A stretch of DNA of 64,000 bases from an uncultured Gammaproteobacteria bacterium (GTDB taxonomy: Bacteria > Pseudomonadota > Gammaproteobacteria > Nitrosococcales > Methylophagaceae). The DNA is taken from assembly GCA_905479075.1 (NCBI GenBank), contig CAJQLA010000014.1, positions 1-64,000 of the forward strand. Reading direction: 5' to 3'. Shown in pieces: positions 18,178 through 25,890 of the stretch; positions within the stretch are counted from its first letter, which is position 1, and every line of letters begins with the position of its first letter. The translations under genes and the position numbers were made by a program. The notes below the pieces were generated by a model. That model saw only the letters and a list, made by a program, of their open reading frames with translations, made no database searches and was not told the origin of the DNA.

Positions 18178-18834
18178 ATGTTGCCACCAAAGACACAAGA
18201 TGAATTACTGGCACGATGCCAGCAGCTTACTGGTAAGACGCTGGGGCAAGTTTCTGCAAAATTAGGTTGGCAGACACCAGTTGATTTACGTCGCTATAAA
18301 GGTTGGGTTGGAGCGTTAATAGAAGAGGCTTTAGGTGCTGATGCAGGTAATCAGGCTGAACCAGACTTTACTCAGCTGGCGATTGAGTTGAAAACCTTAC
18401 CCATTAACAGGCAGGGACAACCAAAAGAGTCGACTTACGTTTGTACCGTTTCCATGCAACAAAATGGTGAATTAAACTGGCATCAAAGCTGGTTAAGGCG
18501 TAAATTAAGCCATGTGTTGTGGATACCGATTGAGGCTGATGCAGAGATTCCATTAGCACAACGATATATTGGACAAGCTATATTATGGAAACCTAGTGTC
18601 GAGCAAGAGGTGGTATTACAGCGCGATTGGGAGTCATTAATGGATCGAGTAGTATTAGGCGAGCAGTCAGAGATAACGGCAAAAGAGGGTGATTATTTAC
18701 AAATAAGACCCAAAGCAGCAAATAGCCATATTGTCGCAAAGGGTATTTCTGAATATGGTTTGGAAGAAAAAATTAACCCCAAAGGGTTTTATTTAAGAAC
18801 CAGCTTTACGCAACAATTGCTTCAACAAGGATGA
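18178..18834 (+). CDS. mutH: DNA mismatch repair endonuclease MutH
   Basis: Nicks the unmethylated strand at hemimethylated GATC during mismatch repair. Counting from the ATG at 18178 (218 residues), the catalytic triad D63-E70-K72 is visible in EPDFTQLAIELKTLPI, and KGWVGALIEEALGA and LQIRPKAANS are further MutH blocks. An in-frame ATG at 18130 would add 16 residues absent from the family, so I prefer the downstream one, though neither has a strong Shine-Dalgarno. MutH implies Dam methylation in this organism. MutL is encoded at 28755-30404 and lacks the endonuclease motif, which fits. Confidence 0.93.
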   Translation: MLPPKTQDELLARCQQLTGKTLGQVSAKLGWQTPVDLRRYKGWVGALIEEALGADAGNQAEPDFTQLAIELKTLPINRQGQPKESTYVCTVSMQQNGELNWHQSWLRRKLSHVLWIPIEADAEIPLAQRYIGQAILWKPSVEQEVVLQRDWESLMDRVVLGEQSEITAKEGDYLQIRPKAANSHIVAKGISEYGLEEKINPKGFYLRTSFTQQLLQQG

Positions 18835-18889
18835 AGAGTAATGATAACAACAATAAATATAAGAACAATGTGGTTTTTGAGGGTATGTA

Positions 18890-20200
18890 ATGCGTAAGTT
18901 AGATGCCCTATTAATTGATGGTGATGCTTCATCAAGAAATAAGATTCAAAACCTGCTTGAACAATCAGGTATGTCAGTTAAGGTCACTGATTCTGGGCAT
19001 GAAGGTCTTAAACTTGCCCAACAAACACGCTTTAACTTAGTTTGCTGTAGCGATACCGATATAGATATCAGTGGTAGCGAATTTTGCAGTAAATTACGTG
19101 CTATATCTAGCTATGACTTTGTATCGGTCATTATTTTAGCGGCAGACGATGATAATCCAAGAATGCTTAAGCAAGCATTACTTGCTGGTGCGACCGATGT
19201 TTTTGACAAGAAAGACTTAACTGAACTTGAGATTTACATAAAGCGGCTTGTCGAGCGGGAAGTTCGACAGTTAAGTGGCCGTGTTTTATTTATCGAAGAC
19301 TCACAAGTTCTGCAAGAAATTATTATAGATTTACTCACTGATATGGGACTGGATGTTGATTCTTATACCAATGGTGAAGGGGCGTGGGAAGCATTTCGTT
19401 CTGGCCATTATGATCTTGTCATTACCGATATCATGCTTGAAGGTGCTATGAGTGGTATCACCCTTGTTAGAAAGATTGGGCGACTACAAGGTCAGCATGG
19501 TCCAGTGCCAATTATTGCAACATCAGGCTTTGATAATAAGTCACGTAAAATAGAGCTATTCCATCTTGGCGTCAGTGATTACGTCGCGAAACCGGTTATC
19601 AGAGAAGAATTGCGTCAACGTGTCTTTAATCATGTATTGAGCTATCAGCAAATGGTTGAACTTCGATCTCAACAGGCTTCTTTATATAGTCTGGCTATGT
19701 TGGATGAACTCACACAGCTGTTTAATAGACACGCATTACGTGAATTTGCAGGTAAATATTTTAGTGAGGCCGAACGCTTTAGCAGACCGCTTTCAATGGC
19801 GGTGATGGATATCGATCACTTTAAAACCATTAATGAAACTAGAGGTTATCAAATAGGCGATAAAGTGCTTGCTGAATTTGGAGTGTGGCTAAAACGCTTT
19901 GTCCGCGATGAAGATATTATTGCGCGTTGGGCCAGTGAGGAATTTGTTTTCTTGCTATCTAATTGTGATGAGTCAACAGCGTATGCATTGATGGAACGTA
20001 TCCAAAAACGACTTACACAGTTTAAGCCAGATAATATTCATATTACTGTCAGTATCGGTATTGCGACAGTGAAAGAGCATGATAATAAATACAATCTAAA
20101 TAGTCTGTTTGAATTGGCTGATAGTGCCATGTATAGAGCAAAGATGTCGGGACGAGACTGTATTAGGGTTTATGATGCTGAAGAACAAGTAGAGAGCTAA
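18890..20200 (+). CDS. REC-REC-GGDEF response regulator with degenerate GGDEF
   Basis: A 436-residue PleD-like layout. REC1 (about 4-120) looks inactive: around the expected phospho-acceptor it reads LVCCSD, with Ser54 in the usual Asp position. REC2 (about 131-250) is canonical: FIEDS acidic pair, Asp180 in VITDIM, and YVAKPV with the conserved Lys. The GGDEF domain (about 265-430) keeps DELTQLFNRHAL and DIDHFKTINE, but its signature is ASEEF (348-352) in place of GG[DE]EF. Whether it makes c-di-GMP is therefore doubtful; it may bind GTP or c-di-GMP as a receptor. No partner histidine kinase is adjacent. Confidence 0.88.
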   Translation: MRKLDALLIDGDASSRNKIQNLLEQSGMSVKVTDSGHEGLKLAQQTRFNLVCCSDTDIDISGSEFCSKLRAISSYDFVSVIILAADDDNPRMLKQALLAGATDVFDKKDLTELEIYIKRLVEREVRQLSGRVLFIEDSQVLQEIIIDLLTDMGLDVDSYTNGEGAWEAFRSGHYDLVITDIMLEGAMSGITLVRKIGRLQGQHGPVPIIATSGFDNKSRKIELFHLGVSDYVAKPVIREELRQRVFNHVLSYQQMVELRSQQASLYSLAMLDELTQLFNRHALREFAGKYFSEAERFSRPLSMAVMDIDHFKTINETRGYQIGDKVLAEFGVWLKRFVRDEDIIARWASEEFVFLLSNCDESTAYALMERIQKRLTQFKPDNIHITVSIGIATVKEHDNKYNLNSLFELADSAMYRAKMSGRDCIRVYDAEEQVES

Positions 20201-20218
20201 AAACGTTACTTTTTTAGC
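20196..20218. terminator. Possible bidirectional terminator
   Basis: GCTAAAAA and TTTTTAGC flank a 7-base loop between the converging REC-GGDEF and leuC genes. The stem is AT-rich, so strength is doubtful, but position and symmetry fit a shared stop. Confidence 0.35.
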
Positions 20219-20219
20219 G

Positions 20220-21623
20220 CTATTGTGAAATATCGACAAAATGGCCTGATATAGCGGCAGCGGCGGCCATTGCGGGACTGACCAAATGAGTACGGCCACC
20301 AAGCCCTTGTCGACCTTCAAAATTGCGATTAGAAGTCGATGCGCAATGCTCGCCTGACTCCAAGCGATCTGCATTCATTGCTAGACACATAGAACAGCCA
20401 GGATCGCGCCACTCAAATCCAGCTTCTGTGAAAATGTTGTCTAAACCTTCTTGCTCAGCTTGTTGTTTAACTAAACCTGAGCCAGGAACAACCAAAGCTT
20501 GTTTTAATGTGCTGGCGACTTTTCCACCTTTGATAGCAGCGGCAGCTTGGCGTAAATCTTCAATACGTGAATTCGTACAGGACCCTATAAAAACACGGTC
20601 AAGTTGAATATCAGTAATGGCTTGGTTCGGTTTTAAGCCCATATACTGCAGTGCTTTTTCCATTCCATTACGCTTTACTTCATCTATTTCAGTTGATGGA
20701 TCAGGAATATTGCTGTCAACAGATACAACCATTTCAGGTGATGTGCCCCAAGTGACCTGAGGTTTGATTTTTGATGCATCTAAGACAAGCGTTTTATCAA
20801 AAACAGCACCATCGTCGCTGTGAAGATCTTGCCATGCGTTCATAGCTTGCTGCCAGTGTTCTTCTTTTGGTGCAAAAGGGCGACCTTTTAAGTAATCAAT
20901 CGTGACGTCATCTACAGCGATAAGCCCTGCACGCGCACCTGCTTCAATTGTCATATTACAAACGGTCATTCGACCTTCCATGCTTAATGCTTGGATCGCT
21001 TCGCCAGCAAATTCAATTGTGTAGCCAGTACCACCTGCTGTGCCGAGCTTTCCTATAATAGCGAGTACGATATCTTTTGCTGTTACACCATTCCTAGCCT
21101 GACCATCGACACGGATCAACATGTTTTTTGCTTTTTTCTGGATTAGGCATTGTGTTGCGAGTACGTGCTCAACTTCAGATGTACCAATACCAAATGCCAA
21201 CGCACCAAACGCACCATGTGTTGATGTATGGGAATCACCGCAGACAACGGTCATTCCTGGGAGCGTTGCGCCTTGTTCAGGACCAACAACATGAACGATA
21301 CCTTGGCGGATATCACTTAAAGTAAATTCGGTGACGCCAAAGTCTTTGCAGTTTTTATCTAATGTTTCTACTTGTAGTCGGGAAACGGGATCTGCGATAC
21401 CTTGTTCACGATGGTTTGTGGGAACGTTATGATCGGGCGTTGCTAAAATAGAATCAAGTCGATGAGGTTTTCTATTAGCTAAACGCAAACCTTCAAAGGC
21501 TTGAGGAGAAGTCACTTCATGGACAAGTTGGCGATCAATATACAAGAGAGTAGTACCATCCTCATCGGCTCGGACTACATGTTGTTGCCATAATTTGTCG
21601 TAGAGTGTTTGTGCAGTTGTCAT
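20220..21623 (-). CDS. leuC: 3-isopropylmalate dehydratase large subunit
   Basis: The aconitase-fold subunit that isomerises 2- to 3-isopropylmalate in leucine synthesis. The 467 residues are full length: [17 protein letters not shown] at the N-terminus, [15 protein letters not shown], and the 4Fe-4S cysteines in [13 protein letters not shown] and [11 protein letters not shown]. It needs the LeuD small subunit. leuD and leuB usually follow leuC, but here the next gene is on the other strand, so they must lie elsewhere. Confidence 0.97.
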   Translation of the reverse strand: MTTAQTLYDKLWQQHVVRADEDGTTLLYIDRQLVHEVTSPQAFEGLRLANRKPHRLDSILATPDHNVPTNHREQGIADPVSRLQVETLDKNCKDFGVTEFTLSDIRQGIVHVVGPEQGATLPGMTVVCGDSHTSTHGAFGALAFGIGTSEVEHVLATQCLIQKKAKNMLIRVDGQARNGVTAKDIVLAIIGKLGTAGGTGYTIEFAGEAIQALSMEGRMTVCNMTIEAGARAGLIAVDDVTIDYLKGRPFAPKEEHWQQAMNAWQDLHSDDGAVFDKTLVLDASKIKPQVTWGTSPEMVVSVDSNIPDPSTEIDEVKRNGMEKALQYMGLKPNQAITDIQLDRVFIGSCTNSRIEDLRQAAAAIKGGKVASTLKQALVVPGSGLVKQQAEQEGLDNIFTEAGFEWRDPGCSMCLAMNADRLESGEHCASTSNRNFEGRQGLGGRTHLVSPAMAAAAAISGHFVDISQ

Positions 21624-21661
21624 TGGAAGTAGTTTGTTATTGCGTTATTTCAGGGAGCATT

Positions 21662-21691
21662 ATTATACCTTGATGTGTAAATTAGCTCTAA
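21662..21691 (-). promoter_or_regulatory. Probable leuC promoter
   Basis: A consensus TATAAT (21667-21662) with TTAGAG 18 bases upstream (21691-21686). The -10 is perfect and the -35 weak. It lies 38 bases ahead of the leuC start. I see no leucine-rich leader peptide. Confidence 0.5.
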
Positions 21692-21717
21692 TGTGTTTCG
21701 AGGCCAAAATGACAAAC

Positions 21718-21755
21718 AAAAAAAAACGAGTAGTTTTGCAACTACCCGTTTTTTT
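21718..21755 (-). terminator. Intrinsic terminator of hxlA-hxlB
   Basis: On the minus strand ACGGGTAGTT and AACTACTCGT form a 10-bp stem with one G-U pair and a 4-base loop (stem 21726-21749), followed by a run of eight Ts. It ends the hxlA-hxlB transcript. Confidence 0.85.
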
Positions 21756-21774
21756 GTTTTCTTAGGAAAAGTGA

Positions 21775-22308
21775 TTATTCCATATTGGCGTGTCTATATC
21801 TCATTTCTTCTTCTGGAATGCCTTTCTCATGGATTAAGTGAGAAACAATAGCTTCCAAGAAAATTAATGTTGATAGTTCAAACATCGTGCCCATAGGCAT
21901 GCCTTTAGTCACGTAGAAGCTATCATCATTACCAATTTGAATAGTTTTATCTGCCAAATCACCAATCGTTGAGCGAGATTTTGAACAAATCAAAACCACT
22001 TTAGCGCCTTCAGATTTAGCTTTATTGGCAAAAGAAACAAGCTGAGCAGTTTCACCAGAACCCGAAATTACGATTAATAAATCGCCTTCACGGATACTTG
22101 GTGTACTGATTTCACCTTGAACATAGACAGTGTAACCACTGTGCATCAACCTCATCCCTAGGAAGTTTCCAACCAGTTTTGAGCGACCTGCACCTGTAAT
22201 AAAGATGCGTTTGGCGTCATCACACATCGAAACTAAAGAAGCTTCGAGTGAATCATCAGTATCACCAAGGATATCAGTGATTTTATTTAAGAGTAGATCA
22301 CGATGCAT
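21775..22308 (-). CDS. hxlB: 6-phospho-3-hexuloisomerase
   Basis: Converts hexulose-6-phosphate to fructose-6-phosphate, the second RuMP step. The 177 residues form a single SIS domain: FITGAGRSKLVGNFLGMRLMH carries the substrate-binding loop, and VISGSGETAQLVSFA is the second phosphosugar loop. It starts 12 bases after hxlA stops, so the two are one operon, as in many RuMP organisms. Only one isomerase gene is present for two synthase genes in this window. Confidence 0.95.
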   Translation of the reverse strand: MHRDLLLNKITDILGDTDDSLEASLVSMCDDAKRIFITGAGRSKLVGNFLGMRLMHSGYTVYVQGEISTPSIREGDLLIVISGSGETAQLVSFANKAKSEGAKVVLICSKSRSTIGDLADKTIQIGNDDSFYVTKGMPMGTMFELSTLIFLEAIVSHLIHEKGIPEEEMRYRHANME

Positions 22309-22319
22309 TGTTTTATTCC

Positions 22320-22955
22320 TTATGCTGCGTCAACTAAAGCACGTAGTTCTTTAGCTGAATCTGCTGGAGAAGGTGCGCCATAGATAGCCGCGCCAACAAC
22401 AACGATTGCTGCACCAGCTTGAACAGTGCTTTGGATTGTATCTTTGTTGATACCACCAGCTACAGAGATTTTAACATCCATGCCAAGATCAGCGATCATA
22501 GCTAAGTCAGCAAAAGGTGTTCCACCAGCTGCTTGAGCGTCAAGACCAGTGTGAACACCGATGATTTGTGCGCCATTTGCTGCTGCTGCTTGAGCAACTG
22601 CTGCTTTATCTTCAACACCGATTAAATCGATTTGAGCTTCAGCACCGTTAGCATTTGCTGCTTTGATAACACCGTTGATTGTCGCCATGTCTGCTGCACC
22701 AAGTACAGTACAGATATTGCCACCAGCTTCATAGAAAGGTGTCGCTTCGTATTCACCAGCATCCATTGTTTTAAGGTCAACTAGGATTTTCTTGTCTGGG
22801 TGCGCAGCTTTTAAAGCTTTTACAAGTTTAAGGCCGTTATATTTGATACATGGTGTACCGATTTCTAGAATATCAACATAAGGTGCAACTTGTTCTGCTA
22901 AAGCCATTGTTGCGTCAAAGTCTAGAGAATCTAGAGCCATTTGAATTTCTGCCAT
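22320..22955 (-). CDS. hxlA: 3-hexulose-6-phosphate synthase, copy 1
   Basis: Condenses formaldehyde with ribulose-5-phosphate, the entry step of the RuMP cycle. A TIM-barrel enzyme of the orotidine-decarboxylase superfamily with the DLKTMDAGEYEA metal/active-site motif, IGVHTGLDAQ, and the phosphate-binding VAGGIN and VVVGAAIYGA ends. I use the ATG at 22955 (MAEIQMALDSLDFD), which fits the Shine-Dalgarno AGGAG better than the ATG two codons earlier and matches the N-terminus of copy 2. By eye about 80% identical to copy 2. It has its own promoter. Confidence 0.96.
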   Translation of the reverse strand: MAEIQMALDSLDFDATMALAEQVAPYVDILEIGTPCIKYNGLKLVKALKAAHPDKKILVDLKTMDAGEYEATPFYEAGGNICTVLGAADMATINGVIKAANANGAEAQIDLIGVEDKAAVAQAAAANGAQIIGVHTGLDAQAAGGTPFADLAMIADLGMDVKISVAGGINKDTIQSTVQAGAAIVVVGAAIYGAPSPADSAKELRALVDAA

Positions 22956-23011
22956 TTTCATACTCCTAAAGTAGTGTTTTTGTGTCTGATCACGTCAATG
23001 CGCGACCTAGA

Positions 23012-23041
23012 ACTATAGTTCATGTTCCTGCCCAATGTCAA
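23012..23041 (-). promoter_or_regulatory. Promoter of hxlA copy 1
   Basis: A consensus -35 TTGACA (23041-23036), an 18-base spacer and TATAGT (23017-23012). The same two boxes and spacing stand ahead of hxlA copy 2. A near-consensus promoter suits a highly expressed pathway enzyme. Confidence 0.75.
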
Positions 23042-23054
23042 TTGGAGTCAGGGA

Positions 23055-23097
23055 TAAAAAGTAAGCCTAAATCATACATAATGCATATGACTTAGGC
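23055..23097 (-). terminator. Intrinsic terminator of tal
   Basis: On the minus strand GCCTAAGTCATA pairs with TATGATTTAGGC (12 bp, one G-U; 23097-23086 with 23076-23065), followed by TTACTTTTTAT. It separates tal from the hxlA-hxlB operon. Confidence 0.75.
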
Positions 23098-23123
23098 AGA
23101 CTGTATTTGCAGTTAATAGAGGA

Positions 23124-24107
23124 CTAAGCTTCTAGTTCTGCTAGGCGGTTAGCCAATAATTCTTCTAAAGCTTCTAACGCTTTTGCAAAGCCATCGATAC
23201 CTTCAGATAGTTTCTCTGTTGCCATACGATCTTCAGCGTGCATTGCATCAAATGTCGCTTTATCCATATTGATTTTAGCAATATCAGAGGCTTTTGCTTG
23301 CTCTACAGAAAGTTTGCGAGGTAAATCACCTTCAGTTGATTGTAGCTCATCAAGCAATCCTGGAGAGATTGTTAATAAATCAACACCAGCTAACTCTGTG
23401 ATCTCGCCTAAGTTACGGAAGCTTGCACCCATAACTTCTGTGTCATAACCAAATTTTTTAAAGTAGTTGTAGATAGCTGTTACAGAAACAACACCTGGAT
23501 CTTCATGTGCTGCATATGATTCTGTACCGGTGTCTTTTTTGTACCAATCTAGGATACGACCAACGAATGGTGAAATAAGTTGGATACCATTTTCAGCACA
23601 AGCAATTGCTTGGTGAAGACCAAATACTAAAGTTAGATTTGTATGGATACCTTCTTCTTCTAGTACTTTCGCTGCTTGGATACCTTCCCATGTAGCAGCA
23701 ATTTTGATCAGAATACGTTCACGTGAAACACCAGCTGCTTCATATTGTGCAATAAGGTCACGGCCTTTTGCAATTGTTGCATCTGTATCATAAGACAAAC
23801 GTGCATCGACTTCAGTTGAAACACGTTGAGGAACGATGTCTAAGATTTTAAGACCGAAAGAGACAGCAAGACGATCAAAAGCGAGAGTGACAACTTCAGA
23901 AGCTGACGCGCCAGCACCGACAGTTTCGCGTGCACCTTTTAGTGTGTCATCAACAATGCTTTGGTACTGAGGCATTTGTGCTGCTGCAGTGATAAGTGAT
24001 GGGTTTGTTGTTGCATCACGCGGCGTAAATTTTTCGATTGCTTCGATATCACCAGTATCGGCAACAACAACCGTCATTCCTTTAAGTTGATCAAGTAGAT
24101 TTGCCAT
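23124..24107 (-). CDS. tal: Transaldolase
   Basis: Moves a dihydroxyacetone unit between sugar phosphates, regenerating the formaldehyde acceptor in the RuMP cycle. The 327 residues follow the TalB-type classical form: DATTNPSLI near the N-terminus, the Schiff-base lysine in [12 protein letters not shown], and [10 protein letters not shown] near the C-terminus. The gene lies 116 bases after the repeat-protein gene with no clear terminator between, so both may be on one transcript; a possible promoter of its own is also seen. Confidence 0.96.
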   Translation of the reverse strand: MANLLDQLKGMTVVVADTGDIEAIEKFTPRDATTNPSLITAAAQMPQYQSIVDDTLKGARETVGAGASASEVVTLAFDRLAVSFGLKILDIVPQRVSTEVDARLSYDTDATIAKGRDLIAQYEAAGVSRERILIKIAATWEGIQAAKVLEEEGIHTNLTLVFGLHQAIACAENGIQLISPFVGRILDWYKKDTGTESYAAHEDPGVVSVTAIYNYFKKFGYDTEVMGASFRNLGEITELAGVDLLTISPGLLDELQSTEGDLPRKLSVEQAKASDIAKINMDKATFDAMHAEDRMATEKLSEGIDGFAKALEALEELLANRLAELEA

Positions 24108-24178
24108 GTTAAAAATACCTTCCTAATTATTTAAAGTTAAAAAAGCTGAGGGTGACATAATTTATATCGACCGTCAGA

Positions 24179-24206
24179 AATATAGTGTTCTGGTTGACCT
24201 TTGTAA
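24179..24206 (-). promoter_or_regulatory. Possible tal promoter
   Basis: TTACAA (24206-24201), a 16-base spacer and TATATT (24184-24179) between the repeat-protein gene and tal. Both boxes deviate from consensus and the spacer is one short, so this is tentative. Confidence 0.35.
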
Positions 24207-24223
24207 TGGGACTTTTCAGCGTT

Positions 24224-24787
24224 TTATGAAAGTCCTTGGATATATTTCTCTACACTGGTCATTTGTTTAGCTTTAGATTTGTTACGAATATAGCGTTCAA
24301 CACTAGTTATCGCTTGCGTGCAGTTAGCGTTATTTTGAATATAGCGTTCAACACTGGTCATGCTTGTGTTGGGTGTTGAAGCAATATTTTGGATGTAACG
24401 CTCAACACTGGTCATTGTCGTTGCTTGAGATGCTTTGTTTTGTATATAACGTTCAACACTGGTCATGGCTTGCTGACTAGAAGCCAAATTAAGAATATAG
24501 CGCTCGACAGAAGTCATGCTTGATGCTTTGCTGGCTAAATTCTGAATGTATTGTTCAACGGTTGTAAGTACTGACGCATCTTTTTCTACAACGGGTTCAG
24601 CAGCAACTTCTTGCTCGACTGGGGCAACAGGTTCAGCTTTAGCTGTTTCAATTTCTGGTTCAGCAACAGCTTCAGGGGTTGAGGCTGGGGGAACGTAAGT
24701 AGCTTGTGGTTGATTTTGTTTGGTGTCCGACGAAAACAGACCTTTAAGCATGCCACATATCGAAGACAAGAAACCTTTTTCGCTCAT
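24224..24787 (-). CDS. Seven-repeat protein, possible RuMP scaffold
   Basis: A 187-residue protein I cannot assign to a named family. Residues 4-20 (KGFLSSICGMLKGLFSS) can form an amphipathic helix with Phe, Leu, Ile and Met on one face. Residues 25-72 are a Pro/Ala/Val/Glu linker, likely disordered and acidic. From 74 to the C-terminus come seven repeats with core [MIL]T[ST]VE[RQK]YI[QLR][NG], spaced 16-18 residues, joined by Ala/Ser/Lys/Thr-rich spacers. There is no enzyme motif, and the N-terminal stretch is not a typical signal peptide. It lies between tal and the second hxlA, all on one strand. By layout it resembles multivalent linker proteins (CsoS2 or EPYC1 style), not by homology. 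The function is inferred: scaffold, anchor or regulator of RuMP enzymes. Confidence 0.85.
   Translation of the reverse strand: MSEKGFLSSICGMLKGLFSSDTKQNQPQATYVPPASTPEAVAEPEIETAKAEPVAPVEQEVAAEPVVEKDASVLTTVEQYIQNLASKASSMTSVERYILNLASSQQAMTSVERYIQNKASQATTMTSVERYIQNIASTPNTSMTSVERYIQNNANCTQAITSVERYIRNKSKAKQMTSVEKYIQGLS
24227..24568 (-). repeat. In-frame tandem repeat, seven copies of about 51 bp
   Basis: Seven in-frame copies of a 48-54-bp unit, each encoding a T[ST]VExYI core. Starts are at residues 74, 91, 108, 125, 143, 160 and 176 of the host protein. The core is well conserved, while the spacers and several synonymous sites differ between copies, so selection acts on the peptide and this is not a freshly expanded minisatellite. 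Confidence 0.92.
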
Positions 24788-24971
24788 TTGTAATACCTTT
24801 GTTGTTATTCGCTTGCTCAGCGTATTTTCTATAGAGTAAGACGACTATCTTACTATGTTTGGGCTTTCTGTGGAATGCTCAACTGTTTTGTGAGTGGTTA
24901 ATATCCGTATTCAGCAAGTGATTTAATAACTGCATGCTCAATAAACAGTTATTTTATATCGTACAAATAGC

Positions 24972-25001
24972 AAAAAGGCGGGTGAAAGCACCCGCCTTTT
25001 T
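24972..25001 (-). terminator. Intrinsic terminator of hxlA copy 2
   Basis: A perfect 13-bp stem (AAAAAGGCGGGTG / CACCCGCCTTTTT) with a 4-base loop, T-rich on both strands, 30 bases after hxlA copy 2 ends. It isolates that gene from the repeat-protein gene. The 184 bases between it and the repeat-protein start hold no clear consensus promoter. Confidence 0.93.
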
Positions 25002-25031
25002 ATTTTTTCTATTTTATAGCTTAGCTATAAA

Positions 25032-25673
25032 TTATGCTGCGTCTACTAAAGCACGTAATTCTTTAGCAGAGTCTGCTGGAGAATCAGCACCATAGATTGC
25101 TGCACCAACAACAACGATTGTTGCGCCAGCACGTACTGTGTCTTGGATAGTATCTTTGTTGATACCACCAGCAACTGAGATGCGAACACCTAAGTTAAGA
25201 CCAGCAATCATGCTTAAATCAGCAAAAGGTGTTTGGCCTGCTGCTTGAGCGTCAAGACCAGTGTGAACACCGATGATTTGTGCGCCGTTTGCTGCAGCTT
25301 CAGTTGCAGTTGCAGCTTTATCTTTAACACTGATTAAGTCAATTTGCGCTTCTGCGTTGTTAGCGTTAGCTGCTTTGATTACGCCGCCCATTGTTGCTTT
25401 ATCAGATACACCTAGTACAGTACAGATATCGCCACCTGCTTCGTAGAATGGTGTCGCTTCGTATTCACCAGCATCCATTGTTTTAAGGTCAACAAGGATT
25501 AATTTTTCTGGGAATTTAGCTTTTAAAGCTGTTACTAATTCAAGACCGTTGTATTTGATACAAGGCGTACCAATTTCTAAGATGTCAACGTATGGTGCTA
25601 CTTGCTCTGCAAGTGCGATTGTTGCATCAAAATCTAGAGAATCTAGCGCCATTTGGATAAGTGCTTTTGCCAT
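25032..25673 (-). CDS. hxlA: 3-hexulose-6-phosphate synthase, copy 2
   Basis: A second formaldehyde-fixing synthase of 213 residues. All motifs of copy 1 are intact (DLKTMDAGEYEA, IGVHTGLDAQ, VAGGIN, VVVGAAIYGA). Differences cluster on surface positions and around residues 85-130, so the duplication is old and both copies look functional. It is a single-gene unit: its own TTGACA-18-TATAGT promoter, a good Shine-Dalgarno (AGGAG) and a strong terminator, with no isomerase gene attached. It may supply extra synthase to lower free formaldehyde, the reason usually given for HPS excess. Confidence 0.96.
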   Translation of the reverse strand: MAKALIQMALDSLDFDATIALAEQVAPYVDILEIGTPCIKYNGLELVTALKAKFPEKLILVDLKTMDAGEYEATPFYEAGGDICTVLGVSDKATMGGVIKAANANNAEAQIDLISVKDKAATATEAAANGAQIIGVHTGLDAQAAGQTPFADLSMIAGLNLGVRISVAGGINKDTIQDTVRAGATIVVVGAAIYGADSPADSAKELRALVDAA

Positions 25674-25733
25674 GTTGACATGCTCCTAATTAAGTTAGTT
25701 AATTTTGTTCTTACGCTGAAAATACGCCGAGAG

Positions 25734-25763
25734 ACTATATAGTAATAGCACAAGACATGTCAA
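25734..25763 (-). promoter_or_regulatory. Promoter of hxlA copy 2
   Basis: TTGACA (25763-25758), 18 bases, TATAGT (25739-25734): the same boxes and spacing as for copy 1, both within a shared AATTGACAT context at the -35. The rest of the two leaders differs. Confidence 0.75.
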
Positions 25764-25890
25764 TTTAGGGTAGGAATAGACAGAATATTTTCATGCTTAT
25801 ATTCTGGACACAGTGATTTGAAATATGCCAAGCTGTGTCGTCTTATGTCAGCCTGGCATGTCTACAGAATAATAATGAGAATAGGTAATT

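Noticed and set aside
24227..24568. Regular ~51-bp repeats that look like a CRISPR array or minisatellite
   Set aside because: The unit is in frame throughout, the spacers are similar rather than unique, and variation is partly synonymous; it is a coding repeat.
24788..24971. Search for a promoter of the repeat-protein gene
   Set aside because: Only poor -35/-10 pairs with wrong spacing were seen (for example TTGAGC far from TAAGAT), so none is annotated.
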